From contig CAJULT010000005.1 of NCBI GenBank assembly GCA_910587225.1, positions 1 to 57,185 on the forward strand: DNA of 57,185 nucleotides. The letters run 5' to 3'. Below the pieces are notes generated by a model. That model did no database searches, was not told the origin of the DNA, and saw nothing but the letters and a program-made list of their open reading frames with translations. The translations under genes were made by a program, and so were the position numbers. Within the stretch, counting starts at the first letter, position 1. Each line of letters opens with the position of its first letter. Shown here piece after piece: positions 8,255-15,892 of this stretch. The DNA is from an uncultured Christensenellaceae bacterium (GTDB lineage: Bacteria; Bacillota; Clostridia; Christensenellales; UBA1242).

Positions 8255-11023
8255 ATGGCAATTTTTCATCTATCTAAGAAAAACAATAGTAAAAATCGCA
8301 ATATTAAAAAAATAGTTGGTTGGGTAATGCTTGCCGTGGCGTCTATATTTTTCCTTTTTTCCGTTACTAGTATTTGGCCAGCATTTCAGTATTTCCTTCG
8401 TGGCGTTTTTGGTTTATTTATCTATCCACTCACAATTCTTATGATGATTGTGGCGCTTGCGCTTCTTAACAATAAAAAATATGTTATGTCAAAGCGCTAT
8501 GCTATCTTTTTGAGCCTTAGTATCATTATGCTTTTATCTATAATTCAGCTGATTATAGTTGGAAATAACGTTAGGGCGGATGGCAGCGTTATGTCTTATG
8601 GTGAATATCTGCTTCTTTCATATAATAAACAGCTCACGGCAGGTGGAATTTTAATCGGGTTTATTACTTCAAGCCTAGTTTCTGTTGTGGGACTTGCTGC
8701 CACTTACATTATTTTGTCTTTGCTACTCATCGTTTTTGCAGCTTTCTTTGTAGAGGAATTTATCTCTTCTCGCAAGAATGCAAAAGAGGCATCTCCTGTT
8801 AAAATTCAGCTTAAAGAAAAGAAATCTCGTGAAAGCAAGCAGGAAGTTGTGAAACGTCAAGAAGTGAATGTGGTATTGAACGCACACATTGAAGAAGACA
8901 AAACTAGAGAGCAACTTGCAAAGGAAAAACTTGGACTGCTTTCACGCACGCAGGTAGCACCAAAGTTCAAGGAAGAGCCAAAGCAGCCCGAGCCTGCAAA
9001 ACCAGCAAATCTAAAAGAATATCTTCTCACTCCACCAAAGGTGGACATGGATAAATTTATGGCATCTCAAAGACGAGTGCCAGAGGTTAAACCGCAAGAA
9101 ATTCAAACCACTTTTAACGAAATGAAAAGTGAGTCGATTAAACCTTCTCAATATTTATTTGAGGAGCAATACAATGCGTATAGTGAACCTCAAAAGAGGG
9201 GAAACATTCCAGAAATTAAGCCAGAACAGCTTGTAAGCGAAGCGGACGATATCATTAGAAGTGTGGTCGAAGAAGAGCTTAACCAAATGGAAGAGCCTAT
9301 TGCGCCTAGCCCTACCATCCCAGAACGTTCATTTAATCGTGACACAAATAACAGTTTTGAACGTAGAGATAGCGGCAGAGAACCTCTAATTCGTGATAGC
9401 CTTGCAAACCGTGACACGCTAGGTCGTGATAATATGGTTAGAAACTCTTTTGAACGTGATAACATTGAAAGGGCGCAAACAGCTGCAAGAGAGGCAAATC
9501 ACATAGAAGAACGTGGCAAGCGCTTTGTTTCGCTTGATAGTGATGAAGGGGAAACTTCGTTTAAACCATACAAGTATAACAAACCTTCAATCGATCTTAT
9601 TAAAACTCAATCTGATGACCTTTCAACTCTTAACGATGAAGTGCCTGCAAAGAGGGTTGCACTCGAAAACGCACTTGAAAGTTTTGGCGTGCCAGCTAAG
9701 GTGCAAAGTGTAGTTATTGGACCAACAGTAACCCGCTATGAAATTGCAATGCCTGACGGAATAAGCGTTAAAAAGATACTGTCTTTGGATGCTGACATCG
9801 CTTATGCACTTTCAGCAAAAGGGGAAATTCGTATTGAAGCACCTGTGCCGGGACGCAGTATTGTTGGTATAGAAGTACCTAATAACAAGGTTGCAAAAGT
9901 CAGCATAAAAGACGTGCTTCAATCCAAAGAATTTACAATGAGTCCTTCTCCACTTTTGTTTACACTTGGTAAGGATATTACAGGCACTGTAAGAATATGT
10001 AATCTTCAAAAGATGCCACACCTTTTAGTTGCAGGTACAACCGGTAGTGGTAAGTCTGTTTGCCTTAACTCTATAATTGTAAGTATGCTTTATCGTGCTT
10101 CACCGGATGATGTTAAATTTATCATGATTGACCCTAAGCAAGTTGAACTTAGTATGTATGAAGGACTTCCTCATATGGTTATTCCTAAGGTTATTACTGA
10201 CCCAGTCAAAGCAGTTAATGCTCTTCAGTGGGCGGTAGATGAAATGGAAAAACGCTTCAACCTTATTAGTGATGCAAGGGTGAGAAACATTGACGAGTAC
10301 AATAAGACAGATGAAGTTGTTAAGGGGAAAAAGAAGAAAATTCCTTTCCTTGTTATCATCTTCGACGAGTTCGCCGACTTTATGCTTGTTGCTAAAAATG
10401 AAATTGAAGATAAAATTCGCAGACTTGCTCAAAAGGCCAGAGCTGCGGGCATTCACCTTATACTTGCCACTCAGCGTCCTTCAACTGATGTCGTTACCGG
10501 TACTATTAAAGCTAACTTCCCAGCTCGAATCGCATTTAAAGTTGCGGGGAGGGTAGATAGTGAAGTTATCATGGGCGCAACGGGCGCAGAAAAACTGCTT
10601 GGTTATGGTGATATGCTGTATAAGCCTACAGACTCAGCGCCAGCACGTATACAGGGCTGCTTTATAGATACTCCTGAAACTAAGGATATTGTAAATTACA
10701 TTATCGAAAATAACGAAGAGGTTATCGACCAAGCAGCGCAAGATGCAATCAATGGCAAGAGTAATAACTCGGGTGGTGGCTCGGGAGATGATAGCGGAAT
10801 GGATCCACTTCTTCCTCAAGCACTCAAAATTTGTATCGATGTTGGGGTTGCGTCTACTACAATGGTACAACGCAAACTTTCAATAGGTTATCCTCGTGCG
10901 GCAAGAATTATTGACCAAATGGAAGAGAGGGGATATATTTCTACTGCTGAAGGTTCAAAACAGCGTACGGTTTACACCTCAATAGAAGAATTCTATGAAA
11001 TTTTCGGAGATACCTATGACTAA
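8255..11023 (+). CDS. ftsK: FtsK/SpoIIIE-family DNA translocase
   Basis: 922 residues from ATG 8255 (AAAAGGG upstream; in-frame start 8216 rejected). About four membrane helices lie within residues 15-180, then a charged linker (about 180-480), then the motor: alpha/beta domain, Walker A GTTGSGKS, IDPKQVELSMYEGLPH, FLVIIFDEFADFML (Walker B) and LILATQRPSTDVVTGTIKANFP. A winged-helix gamma domain (IGYPRAARIIDQMEERGYIS) that reads KOPS/SRS sites closes the protein. It pumps DNA through the septum in division or sporulation. Sequence alone does not separate FtsK from SpoIIIE; the position after pnp-ylxY matches Bacillus spoIIIE. The linker holds RD-rich degenerate repeats. Confidence 0.95.
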   Translation: MAIFHLSKKNNSKNRNIKKIVGWVMLAVASIFFLFSVTSIWPAFQYFLRGVFGLFIYPLTILMMIVALALLNNKKYVMSKRYAIFLSLSIIMLLSIIQLIIVGNNVRADGSVMSYGEYLLLSYNKQLTAGGILIGFITSSLVSVVGLAATYIILSLLLIVFAAFFVEEFISSRKNAKEASPVKIQLKEKKSRESKQEVVKRQEVNVVLNAHIEEDKTREQLAKEKLGLLSRTQVAPKFKEEPKQPEPAKPANLKEYLLTPPKVDMDKFMASQRRVPEVKPQEIQTTFNEMKSESIKPSQYLFEEQYNAYSEPQKRGNIPEIKPEQLVSEADDIIRSVVEEELNQMEEPIAPSPTIPERSFNRDTNNSFERRDSGREPLIRDSLANRDTLGRDNMVRNSFERDNIERAQTAAREANHIEERGKRFVSLDSDEGETSFKPYKYNKPSIDLIKTQSDDLSTLNDEVPAKRVALENALESFGVPAKVQSVVIGPTVTRYEIAMPDGISVKKILSLDADIAYALSAKGEIRIEAPVPGRSIVGIEVPNNKVAKVSIKDVLQSKEFTMSPSPLLFTLGKDITGTVRICNLQKMPHLLVAGTTGSGKSVCLNSIIVSMLYRASPDDVKFIMIDPKQVELSMYEGLPHMVIPKVITDPVKAVNALQWAVDEMEKRFNLISDARVRNIDEYNKTDEVVKGKKKKIPFLVIIFDEFADFMLVAKNEIEDKIRRLAQKARAAGIHLILATQRPSTDVVTGTIKANFPARIAFKVAGRVDSEVIMGATGAEKLLGYGDMLYKPTDSAPARIQGCFIDTPETKDIVNYIIENNEEVIDQAAQDAINGKSNNSGGGSGDDSGMDPLLPQALKICIDVGVASTTMVQRKLSIGYPRAARIIDQMEERGYISTAEGSKQRTVYTSIEEFYEIFGDTYD

Positions 11024-12338
11024 AAATGAACTAATGACGAAAAAAATTTCAGCCATAAGTCTTGGATGTGATAAAAACAAGGTTGACCTTGAAAAAATGC
11101 TTGGCAAGGCTGAAGAATATGGAATTGAAGTTGTTGCAGATGTTACGGAGGCAGATATTGTAATTGTCAATACCTGCTCCTTCATTTTGCAGGCGGAAGA
11201 AGAAGCCATTTCTACCATTATAGAAATGGAACAACTGAAAAGGGAAGGCGTGATTGAAAAGTTAATTGTGAGCGGTTGCTTTGTTGAGCGTCATCCAAAC
11301 GAAATGAAAGAAAACTTCCCTGATGTAGATAAATTTATGCTACTTCGAGAGAACGAAAACATTGTTACAATAATTGAAAGTCTTTATGACCTTCCAGCAT
11401 CAAAAACTAAAAAAACGCTCCATAGAGTTTTGACAAGCCCTAAGTCTTACGCGTATTTGAAGATTGCTGACGGGTGCAATAATGTTTGTTCTTTCTGTAC
11501 TATACCAAGAATTCGTGGTAGGTATAAATCTACGCCTATGGATGAACTTGTGGCGGAAGCGAAAGCGCTTGCTGAGTTTGGCGTTAAAGAACTTATACTT
11601 GTAGCGCAAGATACAACTCGTTATGGCGAAGATTTGTACGGGAAAAACTCTTTAATTGAACTTTGTGAAAAGCTTTCACGCATTAAGGGCATTGAATGGA
11701 TTAGAATTCATTATTTGTATCCTGAAAAAGTTGATAAAACTCTTTTAGACTATATAAGTAATAACCCTAAAATGTGTAAATACTTAGATATCCCTCTTCA
11801 ACACATTGACGATGAAATTCTCAGATCAATGCGTCGTAAGGTTGGGGAAAGTGAAACAAGAGAACTTGTTAAACTTATAAAAGATGAATATCCTGAGATA
11901 AAAATTCGTTCAACTTTCATTGTTGGCTATCCGGGGGAAACAAAATCTCAGTTTGCAAGTCTATGTAAGTTTTTAAAAGAGGCAGAGCTTGATTATGTTG
12001 GCTTTTTCACATATTCAAGAGAACCTAATACTGCTGCTTATTATCTTAAAAAGCAGTTATCTCAGTTTACAAAAAAACGTCGTCTTAAAAAGGTAGAAGC
12101 TCTTCAAAGTAAAATCTTTTTGAAGAAGGCAAATGAAGAGATTGGCAAAACTTATAGAGTTCTTGTTGATCAATTTGACGAAACAAGAGGGGAGTTTATT
12201 GGACATAGCAACCTTTTGTCGCCAAATGTGGATTTTGCAGTTCGTTTTGTTGACGGAGGAAATGCAAAGATAGGTAGCTTTACAACTGTTAGGATTGTCG
12301 ATTTTGACGGAAGTGATTATATAGGAGAGAATGTATGA
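11016..12338 (+). CDS. rimO: Ribosomal protein S12 methylthiotransferase RimO
   Basis: 440 residues. ATG 11016 is chosen because CGGAGA precedes it; the start overlaps the ftsK stop by 8 bases. Three domains: N-terminal MTTase (SLGCDKNKVDLEKML, VNTCSFI, VSGCFVERHP), radical SAM (CNNVCSFCTIPRIRGRYKS; CxxxCxxC) and a C-terminal TRAM-like segment (GKTYRVLVDQFDE to VRIVDF). SLGCxKNxVD and GRYKS separate RimO from MiaB. It adds a methylthio group to an aspartate of S12 using SAM and two Fe-S clusters. Confidence 0.95.
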   Translation: MTKNELMTKKISAISLGCDKNKVDLEKMLGKAEEYGIEVVADVTEADIVIVNTCSFILQAEEEAISTIIEMEQLKREGVIEKLIVSGCFVERHPNEMKENFPDVDKFMLLRENENIVTIIESLYDLPASKTKKTLHRVLTSPKSYAYLKIADGCNNVCSFCTIPRIRGRYKSTPMDELVAEAKALAEFGVKELILVAQDTTRYGEDLYGKNSLIELCEKLSRIKGIEWIRIHYLYPEKVDKTLLDYISNNPKMCKYLDIPLQHIDDEILRSMRRKVGESETRELVKLIKDEYPEIKIRSTFIVGYPGETKSQFASLCKFLKEAELDYVGFFTYSREPNTAAYYLKKQLSQFTKKRRLKKVEALQSKIFLKKANEEIGKTYRVLVDQFDETRGEFIGHSNLLSPNVDFAVRFVDGGNAKIGSFTTVRIVDFDGSDYIGENV

Positions 12339-13177
12339 ACACACCAAATAAAATAACTTTATCGCGAATTCTTTTAATTCCGATAATTGTATTTTTCTAC
12401 CTTGCCGAGTTTGTTCCTTATGGCAAGCTTATCGCAGCGCTAATTTTTACCATTGCATGTGCCACCGATTTTGTTGATGGCATGATTGCAAGAAAGACGG
12501 GACAGGTGACTGACCTTGGTAAATTCTTTGACGCAATAGCAGATAAGGTGCTTATTATGGCGGGCATGATACTTGTGATTGCTTTTCCAGTTGCTAGTGG
12601 AGCGGCGATTGTAAAACCGCTTTGGCTTGGAATAGTCTTTATTGTTTTGATGCTTGCGCGGGAGTTTATAATTTCTGCTCTTAGACAGATTGCGGCAGCG
12701 AAAGGGTTTGTTCTCGCAGCTGAAAAGAGCGGTAAAATTAAAGCAACGCTACAAGATATTGCAATAGCTTTATATATGTTTTACGCATTTTATGTTGCCG
12801 AGTTTTTCCAATTAGATAGCGGTCTTCACAAAACTTTAAATACTGTTTTCGGGCTTTTGACCATTACTCTTTTAGGCATAGCAACTGCACTTACTATCTA
12901 TTCAGGATGCAGTTACATTTATAAGAACCGAAAGGTGTTCAGTGAAAATAAGGTGGCAAAAGTAGTAGCAGAGCTTGAAGTTGAAGAAACAACACTGGCA
13001 GCCACTGAAAATGAACAAAAAATCGAAGATGTGGCTAAGGTTGAAACTTTGGCAGCGGAAGAGATAGTAGAGCCTATCGAAGAAGTAAAAACTAAACAAA
13101 AATATGCACTGACAGATGTTAGTCGTAGAAACATAGTTATGAGAAAAGGTAATAAAAAATTGAGGAACCGCAGATGA
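12335..13177 (+). CDS. pgsA: CDP-diacylglycerol--glycerol-3-phosphate 3-phosphatidyltransferase
   Basis: 280 residues, ATGA overlap with rimO. The CDP-alcohol phosphotransferase motif D-x2-DG-x2-AR-x8-G-x3-D-x3-D is intact: DFVDGMIARK then GKFFDAIAD (about 46-70). Several membrane helices follow. It makes phosphatidylglycerophosphate, the first committed step to phosphatidylglycerol and cardiolipin. Unusually, about 75 hydrophilic residues (after about 205) follow the last helix: acidic at first, ending in a basic tail (MRKGNKKLRNRR). Ordinary PgsA ends near 180-200 residues. It is coupled to the next gene by an ATG-stop overlap. Confidence 0.93.
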   Translation: MNTPNKITLSRILLIPIIVFFYLAEFVPYGKLIAALIFTIACATDFVDGMIARKTGQVTDLGKFFDAIADKVLIMAGMILVIAFPVASGAAIVKPLWLGIVFIVLMLAREFIISALRQIAAAKGFVLAAEKSGKIKATLQDIAIALYMFYAFYVAEFFQLDSGLHKTLNTVFGLLTITLLGIATALTIYSGCSYIYKNRKVFSENKVAKVVAELEVEETTLAATENEQKIEDVAKVETLAAEEIVEPIEEVKTKQKYALTDVSRRNIVMRKGNKKLRNRR

Positions 13178-14163
13178 AAATTTCAGTTTTTTCACAAAAA
13201 GTTTTGAAAGGACAGATAAAATTTGACTTAAAGAAATTGACACATCTTTTAGCAAGATATAACTTACCTAGCGAGAGTTGTCAGTTTTTGCCTTTTGATA
13301 AAGAGAAAATTGTTGCCGCATTAAAAGAGGATGGGGACAAGCTTGTTTTTCTTGAAAATGAGCAGATGGACGATGTGATTGTCGACAATATAAATTTGCT
13401 TGGCAATGATAAGGTTGTGTATGAAGAACTTGGCGTTCGTTTCAAGCGGGAAAATGGAAGTATAACCTTTCTTCCCTTAGATCTTGATTGGGAAAAACTT
13501 GCGGTTAAAGTTTTTGAGCAAACCAAAAAGGATGATATGAAATATTGTAAATTTCATTTGTTTGGGAAAAGTACAACCGAAGTTGAAAACACTCTTTTAG
13601 CTGAAACGAAAGACCTTAATTATAGCGTTCTTGGCGATAATCTTTTAGTTGATGTTTATGCCGCGTACAAGGGGGAGGATAACCTTATAGACAATCAACA
13701 GGTTAAGATTGCAGGGCTATTTAGAGATAATTTGTATAGTGAAAATGACTTGTCACTCAAAGATATTGCTATTCAGCTTTTGAGATTAAAAGGTCTCAAA
13801 ATAGCTATTAAAGAAAATATCACTGGTGGGAAAATATTATCACTTTTAAGTGAGAATGAGAGTTTTAAAGAAGTTTTAAAGGTGGGGAGCGTTGAATTTA
13901 ACAAACTGCCACTCACAGCTGAACGGGTGTACAATGATGCACTTGGTGTGCTGTCATCTTCGCTTAGTGACGTTGTACTTACGATTGACGGAGCATTCGA
14001 TGAAAAAGGGCTTGGATGTATGATTGCGATAGGGGATAAACATAGCGTTCATGTTTACAATAATCGTTTTAACGCTGAGAGGGAGCGTGCAATAGAAATG
14101 GCATCAGCTTGCGCACTTTTTCATTTAGTGAAAAAATTAAGTCAAAATGATTTTGCGTTTTAG
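13174..14163 (+). CDS. Degenerate CinA-family protein
   Basis: 329 residues between pgsA and recA, the place of cinA in Firmicutes. The C-terminal region keeps the CinA/PncC outline: LLRLKGLKIAIKENITGG corresponds to the AESCTGG loop of nicotinamide-nucleotide amidase but lacks Ser and Cys. The middle (FHLFGKSTTEVENTLL) matches the CinA linker. The N-terminal MoCF-like domain lacks the GGLGPT signature. Length is below the usual 410-420. It is in frame, overlaps pgsA by 4 bases and appears expressed, so it is a diverged protein rather than a pseudogene; NMN deamidation seems unlikely. Confidence 0.72.
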   Translation: MKISVFSQKVLKGQIKFDLKKLTHLLARYNLPSESCQFLPFDKEKIVAALKEDGDKLVFLENEQMDDVIVDNINLLGNDKVVYEELGVRFKRENGSITFLPLDLDWEKLAVKVFEQTKKDDMKYCKFHLFGKSTTEVENTLLAETKDLNYSVLGDNLLVDVYAAYKGEDNLIDNQQVKIAGLFRDNLYSENDLSLKDIAIQLLRLKGLKIAIKENITGGKILSLLSENESFKEVLKVGSVEFNKLPLTAERVYNDALGVLSSSLSDVVLTIDGAFDEKGLGCMIAIGDKHSVHVYNNRFNAERERAIEMASACALFHLVKKLSQNDFAF

Positions 14164-14201
14164 ACAATTTTTGATAAAATAGGTGTAAGAGGAAAAAAGA
14201 T

Positions 14202-15221
14202 ATGGAAAAGAAAGATACGAAAAAAGAAGCATTAGAGCAGGCACTCCTTCAAATTGAAAAACAATATGGCAAGGGTGCAATTATGAAACTTGGCGAACAG
14301 GCTCGTCAAAAGGTGGATGTTATTCCTACTGGTTGCCTAACACTCGATATGGCACTGGGAATTGGTGGCATTCCACGCGGAAGGGTTATAGAAATCTATG
14401 GCCCAGAATCTTCTGGTAAAACCACAGTTTCCCTTCATATTATTGCAGAAGCACAAAAAATGGGCGGAACAGCTGCTTTTATCGATGCTGAGCATGCACT
14501 CGATCCTGATTACGCTGAAAAATTGGGCGTGAATATTAGCGAACTTTATCTTTCACAGCCAGACAATGGTGAGCAAGCACTTAATATTTGTGAAACTCTT
14601 GTTAAATCAGCATCAGTTGATATTGTAGTTGTTGACTCAGTTGCAGCGCTCACTCCTAAAGCCGAAATAGACGGTGAAATGGGGGATAGCCATGTTGGTT
14701 TGCAGGCAAGAATGATGAGTCAGGCACTTAGAAAACTCACTGGCGTTATTAACAAAAGTAACACTACTGTTATTTTCATCAATCAGCTTCGTGAGAAGGT
14801 TGGTGTTATGTTTGGTTCACCTGAAACCACAACCGGTGGTAAGGCGCTTAAGTTCTACGCAAGTATCCGACTTGATGTAAGAAAGGTAGATACTATTAAG
14901 GACGGCACTAACTTTGTTGGCAATCGAACAAGAGTAAAAGTAGTGAAAAACAAACTTGCGCCCCCATTTAGAGTTGCTGAATTTGATATTGTGTATGGAA
15001 AAGGTATTTCACAGGTGGGCTGCCTTGTAGACCTAGCACTTGACGCTGGAATTATTAAAAAGTCAGGTTCATGGTTCTCATACAACGATGAAAAGATTGC
15101 TCAAGGAAAAGAGAATGTAAAAGATTTCCTTGAGAAAAATACAGAGCTTTATAACGAAATTATGGATAAAGTAAAAGCTGTTGCCTCTCCAACAGTTGAT
15201 GACACTACAGATGAAGAATAA
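14202..15221 (+). CDS. recA: Recombinase RecA
   Basis: 339 residues. Walker A GPESSGKTT at 67-75, IDAEHALDP, VVDSVAALTPKAEI (Walker B), the L1/L2 loops (MGDSHVGLQARMMSQ; FGSPETTTGGKALKFYAS) and the DNA-binding C-terminal domain are all present. It forms filaments on ssDNA for strand exchange and SOS induction. RBS AGAGGAAAA precedes the ATG. A weak promoter (TTGCGT at 14153, TAAAAT at 14175-14180) may lie just upstream. I saw no Gram-positive LexA box (CGAAC-N4-GTTCG type). Confidence 0.98.
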   Translation: MEKKDTKKEALEQALLQIEKQYGKGAIMKLGEQARQKVDVIPTGCLTLDMALGIGGIPRGRVIEIYGPESSGKTTVSLHIIAEAQKMGGTAAFIDAEHALDPDYAEKLGVNISELYLSQPDNGEQALNICETLVKSASVDIVVVDSVAALTPKAEIDGEMGDSHVGLQARMMSQALRKLTGVINKSNTTVIFINQLREKVGVMFGSPETTTGGKALKFYASIRLDVRKVDTIKDGTNFVGNRTRVKVVKNKLAPPFRVAEFDIVYGKGISQVGCLVDLALDAGIIKKSGSWFSYNDEKIAQGKENVKDFLEKNTELYNEIMDKVKAVASPTVDDTTDEE

Positions 15222-15242
15222 AAAAAGTAAAATACAAAAAGA

Positions 15243-15272
15243 AAAAATCGTGTAAAATTAAACACGATTTTT
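15243..15272. terminator. Bidirectional terminator between recA and the NUDIX gene
   Basis: AAAAATCGTGT (15243-15253) pairs with ACACGATTTTT (15262-15272). A/T runs on both sides let it serve recA and the convergent NUDIX gene; the latter's stop codon lies in the loop. Confidence 0.8.
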
Positions 15273-15815
15273 ATTTTTAATAATATCTTTCAATTTTTTA
15301 AATAACTTTTTATATTCTTTACTCCACTTGTATGCGATTTCTCCAGTATTATTGAGCATTTGCTTAATAACCCAATCAAGTGGTTTGTATATAACTTCAG
15401 TTAACTCTTCTAATTGTATCTTAAATTCCTCTGTTGCTATGTCTGCTATTATGTAAAAATGATGTGAAAAGCAATAATTGTTTAATTCTTTTCTTTTCAG
15501 AATCATGAGAGGGGAAACTATGTAATTAGTTAAATCTATACCCAGTTCTTCTTTAGCTTCCTTAATTAACGCTTCCTCAATAGTTTCATGTTCAACTACA
15601 TGTCCAGCACATAAAGCTAATTTATTGGGATTGAGTTTTTTGTTAGGGCTTCTTCTTTCCAATAATACATCATTTCCATTTATTATCCATAATGCAACTT
15701 CGTTATGGAATATTTGTTTGTTATGAACAATACTTCTTTTTTCTAGTTTTCCAGTAGAATTACCATTTTTATCTAAACAGAGTAATAATTCTTCTTTATC
15801 AGCAAGTTGCTTCAT
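15258..15815 (-). CDS. NUDIX hydrolase, isopentenyl-diphosphate-isomerase-like subgroup
   Basis: 185 residues. The Nudix box GHVVEHETIEEALIKEAKEE (then LGI) keeps G-x5-E-x7-x-E-x2-EE-LG, with Lys in place of the first Arg. The N-terminal layout (LCLDKNGNSTGKLEKR, FHNEVALWIINGND) resembles the Nudix group that includes type-1 IPP isomerases and YfcD-like hydrolases. The substrate is unknown. AAGGAG lies 6 bases before ATG 15815, and the minus-strand promoter carries the 12-mer TTATGTTATACT (15844-15833). Confidence 0.85.
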   Translation of the reverse strand: MKQLADKEELLLCLDKNGNSTGKLEKRSIVHNKQIFHNEVALWIINGNDVLLERRSPNKKLNPNKLALCAGHVVEHETIEEALIKEAKEELGIDLTNYIVSPLMILKRKELNNYCFSHHFYIIADIATEEFKIQLEELTEVIYKPLDWVIKQMLNNTGEIAYKWSKEYKKLFKKLKDIIKNKNRV

Positions 15816-15832
15816 TTTAGCTCCTTTTCTTT

Positions 15833-15844
15833 AGTATAACATAA
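15833..15844 (-). promoter_or_regulatory. Extended -10 of the NUDIX gene
   Basis: The minus strand reads TTATGTTATACT, identical to the -10 regions of rpsO and ftsK. No good -35 is visible at 16-18 bases, so it probably works as an extended -10 promoter. Confidence 0.65.
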
Positions 15845-15892
15845 AGCAATTTTTTTGTATAACATTTAGGCCAAGATTTTTAGTTATTGGAA

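Noticed and set aside
14100..14201. SOS (LexA) box before recA
   Set aside because: No GAAC-N4-GTTC type dyad was found in the upstream region.
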